A DNA stretch of 64,000 nt from Mycolicibacterium vinylchloridicum. GTDB taxonomy: Bacteria > Actinomycetota > Actinomycetes > Mycobacteriales > Mycobacteriaceae. Position numbers and translations under genes: made by a program. The stretch is taken from positions 1 through 64,000 of the forward strand of contig NZ_JACBJQ010000016.1 of assembly GCF_013404075.1 (NCBI RefSeq). Reading direction: 5' to 3'. Below, piece after piece: positions 44,554-52,730 of this stretch (position 1 is its first letter; each line of letters begins with the position of its first letter). The notes below the pieces were generated by a model that saw nothing but the letters and a program-made list of their open reading frames with translations, ran no database searches and was not told where the DNA came from.

Positions 44554-46518
44554 TCACGTCCAGAATCCGTTGAGCGGTTCGGCGTACTTGTCGTTGTTGG
44601 TCATCGTCGGCACTCCGAGCGCATCCTCGATCGTGCGCAGCGTGCTGTAGTGGTCGTAATGATCGGTGACGACGAAGGCGCCGCCCTTCATTCCGCCCGC
44701 GCTGACCGCCAGCGGCGATGGGATCACCACGGTGACGACGTGGTTGCCCTCGTTACCGAAACCTAGCGTGATGTTGTTGTTGTCCTCGTCGAACGTGACG
44801 ATCAGCACCGACTTCGTGTTGTTCCACTCATCGGAGTTGATGATCGTCGTGACGTTCTCCTGCAAGAACTCGTCGAGCGCGGCGACGTTGTACTGGTGGC
44901 GCGGATCTATCTGCGACAGCGCAAAGTGTGCCACACCGGCCAGGGTGTCGACGGGGCCTTCGCCGTTGGAGTCCTCGTCGGCAGCGAACCACACGAAATC
45001 TGCTGTCTTTCCAGGGGTGTTGAGATCGTCGGCCAGTTGCGTCAACGGGAACATGTGCGCGGCGGCGTAGGCCTGATTGTCGCCGATTCCGGCGAACGCC
45101 GGCCAGGGCGTCTGGTCGGTCGAATAGTCCGCCGTGGACTGTAACGGCTGGCCGGGCGTCATGCCCTGTGCATAGGCGGCCCATGTAACACCGGCGTTGT
45201 CCATGGTGAAGGCAAGGTTGTTCGGGTCGTTGATGCACACCGACTTGCAGTTGTAGGTCTTGCCGTAGACCTGTCCGCCGACGATCGCGTAGTAGTTCGG
45301 CAGGCTGGGATGGGTCACCGCGTAGTAGTTGTTGGCCAGCCCGTAGGCGTTCATCAGACTGTTCAGGTACGGCGCGTTGGGGCTTCCGACGATGTCGTCG
45401 TAGCCCTTGTTCTCCATGTAGACCAGGAACACGTGGTCGAGCGGCTGGACCTCAGATACCGGTGGCGTTGGCGCAGGTGGCGCGGATTGGGCGGTGCCGA
45501 TACTGAAGGACAGGTTGTCGGCGTAGGCGTTGTTGAACCTCGCGGTGAAGCCGATCACGACCGGATTCAGATCGTGCATGGTCAGCGTCACGACCGCGCT
45601 ACGAGTTCCCACCGGGACCGTACCGGTAGTGGTCCGCTGGCGGAATCCTGTCTGTCCCAATCGATCCAGGTTCGAGACCGGCCCGATCGTCGAACTGCCG
45701 AGATAAAGCTGATTCTGGTCCAGGAAGGTCACTTTGACCGTAGCGAAGGACGGGTCGAGCAGGTATCCGCCCAGGTAGCCGTTGAGGTTGAATGGCACTG
45801 TACCGCTGTCGATCTCAGCGCTCGAGGCGCTGAGGTCCACCGTCTGCGCGAGCGCCGACGTGGCGACGTCGCCGCCACTGAAGAATTGATTGCCGCCACC
45901 GGGCGGCGCGGCGTTGACGCCTGGAAACGACACGATGGCAGGAAGATTCGGCCACGCGAAACTCAGGCCCACCGGCCATGCATTGCGGAGCTCACCATAC
46001 TTGACCACTGTCGGAGTACCCGTCGCCGTCCACCCGGGAACGCTGACTGCGCTGTTTCCGTACCCGGCGCTATCTCCTAGTTCGGCGCCCGGATTCGTCA
46101 GCAGATTGGGACCCGTGACGGGGACTGCGGCGGTCGTGACCGCACCCGCCTTGCCGATACCCGTAATGCGACGCAACTCGTTGCCCACGTAGGCCAGCAT
46201 CGACGAGATCGTCGCCGGCGAAGGCGGCGCGCCACCTCCGACGAGCGAATGCAGGCGAATGCTGGCAAGTGGCTGTGAAGACGAAAGTTGCTGAGGCTTA
46301 CCTAATTTCGACGACGACGGCCCTTTCGCCAAGCTGGGCGTCACACGGTGCGTCTTGCCCACTGCCACCGGTTTTGGTTTGGCTGCCGTGCTATCCGAAG
46401 CAGAAGACGCGTTCGACGGCTGGGCATCCGCGACACACGGTGTGCTCGCCAACCAGGAACCGATTCCGAGGGCGACCGCGAGTGCCCCCACCCTGCCGAT
46501 GTGTGCTGCATTGCCCAT
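44554..46518 (-). CDS. Exported phosphoesterase (PF04185-type) with N-terminal beta module
   Basis: 654 residues from the ATG at 46518, preceded by GGGAG. A signal peptide (GALAVALGIGSWLA...CVADA) starts the protein, followed by a low-complexity Ser/Lys linker, then a carbohydrate-binding-like beta module opening NLLTNPGAELGDSAGYG (about residues 145-330). The C-terminal half is a phosphoesterase of the phospholipase C / acid phosphatase type: DHVFLVYMENKGYDDIVG, THPSLPNYYAIVGG, VTFDEDNNN and VTDHYDHYSTLRTIEDALG carry the metal and nucleophile positions. It is probably secreted or surface-bound and hydrolyses a phosphate or phospholipid ester; substrate unknown. Confidence 0.82.
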   Translation of the reverse strand: MGNAAHIGRVGALAVALGIGSWLASTPCVADAQPSNASSASDSTAAKPKPVAVGKTHRVTPSLAKGPSSSKLGKPQQLSSSQPLASIRLHSLVGGGAPPSPATISSMLAYVGNELRRITGIGKAGAVTTAAVPVTGPNLLTNPGAELGDSAGYGNSAVSVPGWTATGTPTVVKYGELRNAWPVGLSFAWPNLPAIVSFPGVNAAPPGGGNQFFSGGDVATSALAQTVDLSASSAEIDSGTVPFNLNGYLGGYLLDPSFATVKVTFLDQNQLYLGSSTIGPVSNLDRLGQTGFRQRTTTGTVPVGTRSAVVTLTMHDLNPVVIGFTARFNNAYADNLSFSIGTAQSAPPAPTPPVSEVQPLDHVFLVYMENKGYDDIVGSPNAPYLNSLMNAYGLANNYYAVTHPSLPNYYAIVGGQVYGKTYNCKSVCINDPNNLAFTMDNAGVTWAAYAQGMTPGQPLQSTADYSTDQTPWPAFAGIGDNQAYAAAHMFPLTQLADDLNTPGKTADFVWFAADEDSNGEGPVDTLAGVAHFALSQIDPRHQYNVAALDEFLQENVTTIINSDEWNNTKSVLIVTFDEDNNNITLGFGNEGNHVVTVVIPSPLAVSAGGMKGGAFVVTDHYDHYSTLRTIEDALGVPTMTNNDKYAEPLNGFWT

Positions 46519-46633
46519 GACCCGTACTCCCGCCATCAGATAACTCAGATGGTACGAAGTGCGGGCCCTCCCCGGCTGGGAATTGACGGGGTCCGTTGGG
46601 GCGCTCAGTCCGTACACCTCGCCGGGAGCGGAG

Positions 46634-46831
46634 TCACCACCCGGGGCCACCGCCATGCCCGCTGGCGACGTAAGCCTGGAACTGATCCAAACTAGGCGAG
46701 TTGTCGGCACCGTTGAACCCACCGATCGACATGATCAGCGTGCCCGAGCTCAGCTCCAGACTGCCGGTGTGCGGCGCGATAGTGGCTGCAGCCCAACCAT
46801 CATCGTCTTCAAGCGGACGACCGCTTGGGCG
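46634..46831 (-). pseudogene. Remnant of a GT39-type glycosyltransferase C-terminus
   Basis: An open stretch of 65 codons with no start encodes WAAATIAPHTGSLELSSGT, then LIMSIGGFNGADNSPSLDQF and QAYVASG before a premature stop (GGGPGW*). This aligns almost residue for residue with the C-terminal domain of the GT39-type protein encoded at 49537-51423 (WAAATVGSHTAGSLELSTGT ... IMSIGGFSGGDNSPTLEQF ... QSYVASG). All the membrane part and the end of the domain are missing. It lies in the 387-bp gap between the phosphoesterase and beta-helix genes; the rest of that gap shows nothing recognisable. Confidence 0.82.
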
Positions 46832-46905
46832 TCATGCCGCGAATCCTTCCGTAAACCGCCGCCGCTGAGGGTACGTTGTGCCGACGGTGAGGTCTCGTCC
46901 GGGAA

Positions 46906-49425
46906 TCAGCGCGGGCTGATCCGGCTCGCGGACAACTCCTGGAGATAGACCTCCAGGTCGGTGTACCCCAACTCCGACAGGTCGGTGGCGTTGGTGTTCG
47001 ACGAGTTGGGATCCAATCCTTTGGCGATCTCCCAGGCGTCGGGCATGCCGTCAGCGTCGGTGTCCAGCGGCGCGGCGGGAGCGGCACCGGAGTAGGCCGG
47101 CAGTAGAGCGTCATTGGCCGGGTTGGTGTTGGGCGGCGCGATTGAGATGGTGTCTTGGGCCACGGATTGGAGCAGCCTGGTATCCATGGGGTCGCGGGGC
47201 CACGCGCCGGCGCTGTCCAGCAGGACTGCGCGCAACATATCCGTCGGGGTGTAGGTGATGGCCGGGAAGGGATGCCGCGAGCTGCGCGCTTGTGCTTGGC
47301 CGGATGCGCCGTCGGGCTGGGCCACCGACGGATAGTCGTTGCAGCAGTAGAAGAGTTCGTAATCCGACCTCGACGGGTACCCGCTCATTTCGTTGCCGCT
47401 CACGTACAACTGGTTACCTGCGACGCGCAGAATCTGGTCGTCGAACATTCCGTACTGGAACTGAGGACCGGTCTTGAAGTAGTTGTTGACGGCGTTGATG
47501 TTCCAATAGATCGGGTACGGGTTGCCTCGGGAGTCGGTGACGACATTCGTGCTCACACCGAGGACGATGAAGAAGCGTGGATCCCAGTACAGGTTGTTGG
47601 ACAACTCCAGGTTCATGGTCGAATTGGCGGCGGCCAGGGACTCGCGGCTTCCTTCCGGCAACCTGCCTTCGATCCGATTGAAGATGTTGTGATGAAGTGA
47701 GACGTTGTTCAACTCGAAGCCGTTGGCCGGGTTCGAGTAGTTCATCAGCACACCGCCGTAGAAAGAATGGCCCCCAAGGGTTTCGGCGAGTACGGAGTTC
47801 TGAACGGTGATGTTGTTCGAGTAGGAGATTTCCACGGCTTCGTCGGTGGCGTTGCCGATCGAGACATGGTCGATGATCGCATTGCGGGTGTAACGCAGAC
47901 GCAATCCGTCATCGCTCGGCCCACTCACGCCCGGGCGAATTCGCACGTGCTGCAGAATCCAGTTCTCGGCGAAGTCGGCTGGGGCGCGGACCGTTTGATC
48001 CTGATATGGGGTTTCATCGGTCACGAATCCCCGAATAGTGATGCCGCCCGGGGAGGTTTGGCCGGCAATCGTCACATCGCCGTTCGTCAGATGAATCTGG
48101 GCGTCGATCACCCCGCTGACTTTGAAGAGAATGTATTTCGGGCCGGGCTGGTCAATAGCCCATTGCAGCGAGCCCGGGCCGGAAGCCGCGGTGTTGGTGA
48201 CGTAGATGACGCTGCCGCCCCGTCCGCCGGTGGCGAAGCTGCCGAACCCTTCCGCCCCGGGGAAGGCCGGCAGTGGCCCCGGCGGCGGGGGTGGTGTCGG
48301 CACCGGCACCAGCGACACTGTCACCGGGATGGCAGCTGTGCCGCCGAAGCCGTCCGCGATGGTGACGGTGAAGGTGTCGGCTCTGTCGGCGGGGGTGGCG
48401 GTGGGTGCCGCGGCGTTGTCCCGTGCGCTGGGGGTCGGGGTGTAGCTGAACACGCCGGCGGGAGTGACGATCACCGCGCCTTTCGTCGTGGTGGCGGACC
48501 CGCTGTAAGTCAAGGCGTCGCCGTCCGCGTCGCTGCCGATTACGGCGCCGGTCACCACCCCTGTGGTCGGATCGGGGCTGCTGACCACGGGGGTGCCGGC
48601 AGGGGCTGTGTTGGCTGCGGTGAACGGGCCTACCGTGACAGCCACGGTGCCAGCGGTGGTGTGGCCGCTGTCGCCGACCAGACCGAAGGTGAGCAGGTTG
48701 ATCAACCCCGACAAGCCGTGGAGGTGGAATCCGCTTGCTGCGTCACTGACACTGACCCCGAACGAGTCGGTGGCACCGGTTGCAGCCACCGCCCGGTCTG
48801 GGGTGTAGGTGTAACTGCCGTCGGGGTGGACCATCGCGACGCCGCGGGCGGCATTCTCGGTGACAGTGAAGGTGAGCGTGTCGCCGTCCCGGTCACCGGC
48901 GTTGAGGACGCCGCTGACTACACCGTTGCCTGTCTGGCCGCTCTGAGTGGGGTTCAGTGTCGGGCGCCGATTGCCGAAAGTCGCTGCCAAACCAGTGAAG
49001 AACGCACCGACCGGGTCGAAGCCAATTCGCTGCGAGTTGAACGGTCGAGCGCTCAGCAAGGGGGCGGCAACCACCGCCTGCGTCGGCGAGGGAGTCAGGG
49101 CTGGTGTCGAATCGGGCGCTCGTACGGGTCGGGAAGTGCTGGGCCGGGCGGTTCTGGCCAACGCCGAAGGCCTGCGCGTTGTCGCGGTGTTGTTTGCGTA
49201 GCCCCCCGCCCTGATCCTCACGCGGAGCGCAGGTGAGCGCTCGGCGCTGGAGCTGCGCTGCGCTCGTCCGGCGTCAACACCCGCTGACGACGAAGTGGAG
49301 GACGAGGAGGAGGAGGAGGACGACTCCGCAGCGGCGACTCCCGCGCCACCTACCGCGATCGCAGCACCCACGCCCAGCATCGCAGCAAGTGGACCGAGCC
49401 GTCCCGCGAACGTTGCGGTGCTCAT
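46906..49425 (-). CDS. Secreted right-handed beta-helix protein, pectate-lyase-like, with cadherin-like repeats
   Basis: 839 residues from the ATG at 49425. A signal peptide (GRLGPLAAMLGVGAAIAVGGAGVAAAE) is followed by a poly-Ser tract and a basic linker, then two VCBS/cadherin-like beta modules (GDRDGDTLTFTVTENAARG; GSDADGDALTYSGSATTTKG, about residues 185-380). From residue ~395 (FPGAEGFGSFATGGRGG) the rest is a polysaccharide-lyase-like parallel beta-helix (VTIAGQTSPGGITIRG, NAIIDHVSIGNATDEAVEIS, NITVQNSVLAE). The C-terminus has a calcium-loop segment DTDADGMPDAWEIAKGLDP. The domain set suggests an extracellular enzyme or adhesin acting on a uronic-acid glycan; catalytic residues were not pinned down. 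Confidence 0.78.
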   Translation of the reverse strand: MSTATFAGRLGPLAAMLGVGAAIAVGGAGVAAAESSSSSSSSSTSSSAGVDAGRAQRSSSAERSPALRVRIRAGGYANNTATTRRPSALARTARPSTSRPVRAPDSTPALTPSPTQAVVAAPLLSARPFNSQRIGFDPVGAFFTGLAATFGNRRPTLNPTQSGQTGNGVVSGVLNAGDRDGDTLTFTVTENAARGVAMVHPDGSYTYTPDRAVAATGATDSFGVSVSDAASGFHLHGLSGLINLLTFGLVGDSGHTTAGTVAVTVGPFTAANTAPAGTPVVSSPDPTTGVVTGAVIGSDADGDALTYSGSATTTKGAVIVTPAGVFSYTPTPSARDNAAAPTATPADRADTFTVTIADGFGGTAAIPVTVSLVPVPTPPPPPGPLPAFPGAEGFGSFATGGRGGSVIYVTNTAASGPGSLQWAIDQPGPKYILFKVSGVIDAQIHLTNGDVTIAGQTSPGGITIRGFVTDETPYQDQTVRAPADFAENWILQHVRIRPGVSGPSDDGLRLRYTRNAIIDHVSIGNATDEAVEISYSNNITVQNSVLAETLGGHSFYGGVLMNYSNPANGFELNNVSLHHNIFNRIEGRLPEGSRESLAAANSTMNLELSNNLYWDPRFFIVLGVSTNVVTDSRGNPYPIYWNINAVNNYFKTGPQFQYGMFDDQILRVAGNQLYVSGNEMSGYPSRSDYELFYCCNDYPSVAQPDGASGQAQARSSRHPFPAITYTPTDMLRAVLLDSAGAWPRDPMDTRLLQSVAQDTISIAPPNTNPANDALLPAYSGAAPAAPLDTDADGMPDAWEIAKGLDPNSSNTNATDLSELGYTDLEVYLQELSASRISPR

Positions 49426-49536
49426 CGCTTCCCCCCGATGTGCGTGGGAAACCCACGCGACCCTCTCAGGCCAGCACGCCACAACGGGACTTGTCAACAC
49501 CCCCGGACTGCGATGGTTGAAAGGTTCAACATCCGA

Positions 49537-51423
49537 TCAGTTCGGCATGCTCAGGTCGTAGACCTCGGTCCCGCCCACATCGCTCGCGGTGAAGTGCTGC
49601 TGGACCCACTCGGTGATCTGAATGCCCGCACCCGAGTCGCCGCCGGGACCGCCGTGGTGTCTGTCTCCCGCGATGAAGTAGCGCACCTGGCCCGAGGCCA
49701 CGTAGGACTGGAACTGCTCCAGTGTGGGTGAGTTGTCACCGCCGCTGAACCCACCGATCGACATGATCGATGTGCCCGTACTCAGTTCCAGACTGCCCGC
49801 GGTGTGTGACCCGACAGTCGCTGCGGCCCAACGATTGTCAGCATCGGTGAGCATGTCCTTCAGCTCGGCGTTGTCCGATGCCTGTTGCTCGCCCGGGCCG
49901 CCGGGGCCACCGAATCCGAAACCCCCGCCCGTGCGGGCCGGACCGGAGGTCGGGATGCCACCGCCGTGGTCACCGGCGATCGTCTCCACGGTGTAGGCCG
50001 CGCTGGCGCCCAACCCGAACAGCAGGCCGGCAGCGGCGAACACCACCGTCCAGCGTCCGAGGCGATGCGCCCCGGCCAGCAGCACAGCCGAGGCCAGGAT
50101 GGAGCCGATCAACACCACCCAGCGCAGCCATGGCAGCCAGTCGGGGGTGCGGTCGAGCAGGATGAAATTCCACACCCCGGTCACGACGAGCATGGCCGCC
50201 AGCGCGATCCGGGGCCCCACAAACTCCTTGCCGCGCCATAGTTCTCGCACGCTGATGCCGAGCACCGCACCGATCGCCGGCGCCAGAGCAACCGTGTAGT
50301 AGGGGTGCATGATCCCCTTCATGAAGCTGAACACCACGACGGTGACCACCAGCCAGCCGCCCCACAGCAGCAGCGATGCGCGGGTCCGGTCGGTGCGCGG
50401 GGTCCGTCGGGTGAACCACAAGCCGGCGACCAGCCCGATCAGCGCGGCGGGAAGCAGCCAGGAGATCTCGGTGCCCATCGATTCGCCGAACATCCGGGTG
50501 ATGCCGGTCGAGCCGCCGAACATCGGTGAGCCACCCATGCCGCCTGGGCCGCCACCGGAATCCGAGCTGCCGCCAGGGTTGCCGTCGCCGCCGAACACCC
50601 GGCCCAAGCCGTTGTAGCCAAGGGCCAGCTGAAGCAGGCTGTTGTCGGTGGACCCGCCGATGTAGGGCCGAGAATCGCTGGGCCACAGGCTGACCAGCGC
50701 GAGATACCAGCCCGCCGAGACCACCATCGTGACCAGGCCGACCGCCAGGTCGCGAAGGCGCTGCCAGACATTGCCCGGCACCGCGACCAGAACCACCAGG
50801 GCCAGGGCCGGGGTGACCAGCAGGGCTTGCAACAGTTTGGCCAGGAATGCGAAGCCGATGGCGACACCGGCCAGGGCGATCCAGCGGGTGGATTTGCCGT
50901 CCAGCGCCCGGATCAGGCAGTAGCCGGCGACGACCATCAGCAGGACCAGCAGCGCGTCGGGGTTGTTGAAGCGGAACATCAACGCCGCCACGGGAGTCAG
51001 CGCCAGCACCGTACCGGCCAGCAGGCCGGCCCCGTAACCGCTGACCCGGCGCACCGCGCCGTAGACCAGCGCGACTGAGGCCACTCCCATCAGAGCCTGG
51101 GGCACCAGCATCGACAGCGTGCCGAATCCGAAGATCCGTCCGGACAAGGCCATCACCCACAGCGCGGCGGGCGGCTTGTCGACGGTAATCGCATTGCCGG
51201 CATCGATTGACCCGAACAGCAAGGCTTTCCAGCTTTGCGTACCGGCCTGCACAGCAGCGGCGTAGTACTCATTGGCCCACCCGGCGGCACTCAGGCCCCA
51301 CAGGTAGAGCACGGCAGTCACCACGAGCAGAAGCCCCAGTGCCGGCCATACCCACCGCGGTCGCGCCAACTCCGGCGCCTCCTTCGGATCCACCACTCCA
51401 GGCCTCTCAGCGAGCACAGTCAT
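49537..51423 (-). CDS. GT39-type (ArnT/YkcB-like) membrane glycosyltransferase, copy 2
   Basis: 628-residue polytopic membrane glycosyltransferase using a lipid-linked sugar donor. The PMT_2 region shows the acidic first-loop position in SAAGWANEYYAAAVQAGTQSWKA, VDKPPAALWVMALSGRIFG, FRFNNPDALLVLLM and WYLALVSLWPSDSRPYIGGS. About a dozen helices follow, then a Gly-rich insertion (GGDGNPGGSSDSGGGPGGMGG) and an exported C-terminal alpha/beta domain ending EVYDLSMPN. The ATG overlaps the stop of the GT2 gene by 1 nt (TGATG). Known YkcB-like proteins act with a GT2 partner that loads undecaprenyl or polyprenyl phosphate with the sugar; that partner is the adjacent gene. Confidence 0.87.
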   Translation of the reverse strand: MTVLAERPGVVDPKEAPELARPRWVWPALGLLLVVTAVLYLWGLSAAGWANEYYAAAVQAGTQSWKALLFGSIDAGNAITVDKPPAALWVMALSGRIFGFGTLSMLVPQALMGVASVALVYGAVRRVSGYGAGLLAGTVLALTPVAALMFRFNNPDALLVLLMVVAGYCLIRALDGKSTRWIALAGVAIGFAFLAKLLQALLVTPALALVVLVAVPGNVWQRLRDLAVGLVTMVVSAGWYLALVSLWPSDSRPYIGGSTDNSLLQLALGYNGLGRVFGGDGNPGGSSDSGGGPGGMGGSPMFGGSTGITRMFGESMGTEISWLLPAALIGLVAGLWFTRRTPRTDRTRASLLLWGGWLVVTVVVFSFMKGIMHPYYTVALAPAIGAVLGISVRELWRGKEFVGPRIALAAMLVVTGVWNFILLDRTPDWLPWLRWVVLIGSILASAVLLAGAHRLGRWTVVFAAAGLLFGLGASAAYTVETIAGDHGGGIPTSGPARTGGGFGFGGPGGPGEQQASDNAELKDMLTDADNRWAAATVGSHTAGSLELSTGTSIMSIGGFSGGDNSPTLEQFQSYVASGQVRYFIAGDRHHGGPGGDSGAGIQITEWVQQHFTASDVGGTEVYDLSMPN

Positions 51424-52661
51424 CACTTGCTCCCGACAGTCTGGCCGGTGCGACGAGGGTGGAACACCCAGCCGCGCAGCAGGACGAAGCGGACGACGGT
51501 GGCCATCAGGTTGGCCGCGATCAGCACCAACAGTTCGACGATTCGGGGAGGCTCCCCGAGGGTGTGCAACAGAGCCAGCGCACCGCTGGTCAGGGCCAGC
51601 CCGATACCGAAGACGACGAACCCCTCGAATTGATGGCGCGCGACGCCGGGGCCGCGTACCCCGAACGTGTACCGCCGGTTGGCCGCGGTGTTGGCGATCG
51701 CGGTCACCAGCAGGGCCACCAGGTTGGCGCCCTGGGCGCCGATCGGCCGCAGCAGCAGGAACAGCAGCAGGTAGGCCAGCGTGCACGCGATGCCGATGGC
51801 GGCGAACCGCACGCCCTGGTTCAGCAATGATCTCGGGGCGCCGGCCTGGTTGCCGAACTGGGCGCCGATTGCCTGGACCGGAATCTGTCCGGACCCGAAA
51901 CCCTTGAGCAAGCGCGCGATTCCCTTCAGGTCGGCGACAGCGGTGGACACGATGTCGACCCGGCTGTCCGGATCGTCGATCCAGTCGACGGGCACCTCGT
52001 GGATGCGCAGGCCGCTGCGCTCGGCCAGCACCAGAAGCTCGGTGTCGAAGAACCACCCGGTGTCCTCGACGTAGGGCAGCAGTTCGGCGGCGACATCGGC
52101 GCGGATCGCCTTGAAGCCGCATTGGGCGTCGCTGAACTTGGCGGCCAGCGTGGAGCGCAGGATCAGGTTGTAGCAGCGCGAAATGATCTCCCGCTTGGCC
52201 CCACGCACTACCCGGGAGCCGCGACCCAGCCGGGTGCCGATGGCGAGGTCGGAATGCCCGGACACCAGCGGCGCCACCAGCGGCGACAGCGCGGCGAGGT
52301 CGGTCGACAGGTCCACGTCCATGTAGGCCAGCACCGGCGCATCCGACCTCGACCACACCGCATGCAGGGCGCGGCCCCGGCCCTTCTGCTCGAGACGGAC
52401 CGTGCGCACCTCCGGGATTTCGGCAGCGAGCTCGGCGGCGACCTCGGGGGTGGCGTCGACGCTCGCGTTGTCGGCGATGGTGATGCGGAACGAGAACGGA
52501 AAGTCCTCCCGCAGATGGCGGTACAGCCGGTGGATCGAGTCGGCCAGCGCGGCCTGCTCGTTGTACACCGGGACGACGACATCGAGCACGGGCACGCCGC
52601 GGTCGGAAGCGATCAGGGCTGCATTGCGTCGGCGTGCCACGCGGATGTCGGTGATGGTCAT
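51423..52661 (-). CDS. GT2 polyprenyl-phosphate glycosyltransferase fused to GtrA domain
   Basis: 412 residues: an N-terminal GT2 domain (about 20-260; VVVPVYNEQ, DNASVDATPEVA, AYMDVDLSTDL, SDAQCGFKAIR, VPVDWIDDPDSRVDI) of the dolichyl-phosphate glucose/mannose synthase type, followed by a GtrA membrane domain with four helices (about 275-400; GVRFAAIGIACTLAYLLLF is its start). It should make a polyprenyl-phosphate hexose and help flip it for the neighbouring GT39 enzymes. The 26-bp element at 52705-52730 lies 43 bp upstream of the ATG at 52661, suggesting its own regulated promoter between it and copy 1 of the GT39 gene. Confidence 0.88.
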   Translation of the reverse strand: MTITDIRVARRRNAALIASDRGVPVLDVVVPVYNEQAALADSIHRLYRHLREDFPFSFRITIADNASVDATPEVAAELAAEIPEVRTVRLEQKGRGRALHAVWSRSDAPVLAYMDVDLSTDLAALSPLVAPLVSGHSDLAIGTRLGRGSRVVRGAKREIISRCYNLILRSTLAAKFSDAQCGFKAIRADVAAELLPYVEDTGWFFDTELLVLAERSGLRIHEVPVDWIDDPDSRVDIVSTAVADLKGIARLLKGFGSGQIPVQAIGAQFGNQAGAPRSLLNQGVRFAAIGIACTLAYLLLFLLLRPIGAQGANLVALLVTAIANTAANRRYTFGVRGPGVARHQFEGFVVFGIGLALTSGALALLHTLGEPPRIVELLVLIAANLMATVVRFVLLRGWVFHPRRTGQTVGSK

Positions 52662-52704
52662 GAATTCATCGTTACGGGCACCGGTGAGGGGCGAATTTGC
52701 GCTC

Positions 52705-52730
52705 GCTATGCGGCAGCTGTGAATCCTCGC
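52705..52730 (-). promoter_or_regulatory. Candidate TcrX-type response-regulator site before GT2 gene
   Basis: On the minus strand this reads GCGAGGATTCACAGCT followed by GCCGCATAGC. It is identical at 23 of 26 bases to the element at 56757-56782, and both end exactly 43 nt before the start codon of the next gene. TCACAGC is also the half-site described for the mycobacterial OmpR-family regulator PhoP. It overlaps the last codons of the upstream GT39 gene, so part of the match could reflect coding constraint. Confidence 0.6.

Noticed and set aside
46519..46722. Longer N-terminus of the phosphoesterase
   Set aside because: It would run through the glycosyltransferase remnant in another frame and would hide the signal peptide that begins at 46518.
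51424..52356. N-terminal extension of the GT39 gene (start up to 52356)
   Set aside because: The extension overlaps most of the GT2-GtrA gene in another frame and has no homology; the ATG at 51423 overlapping the GT2 stop is the natural start.
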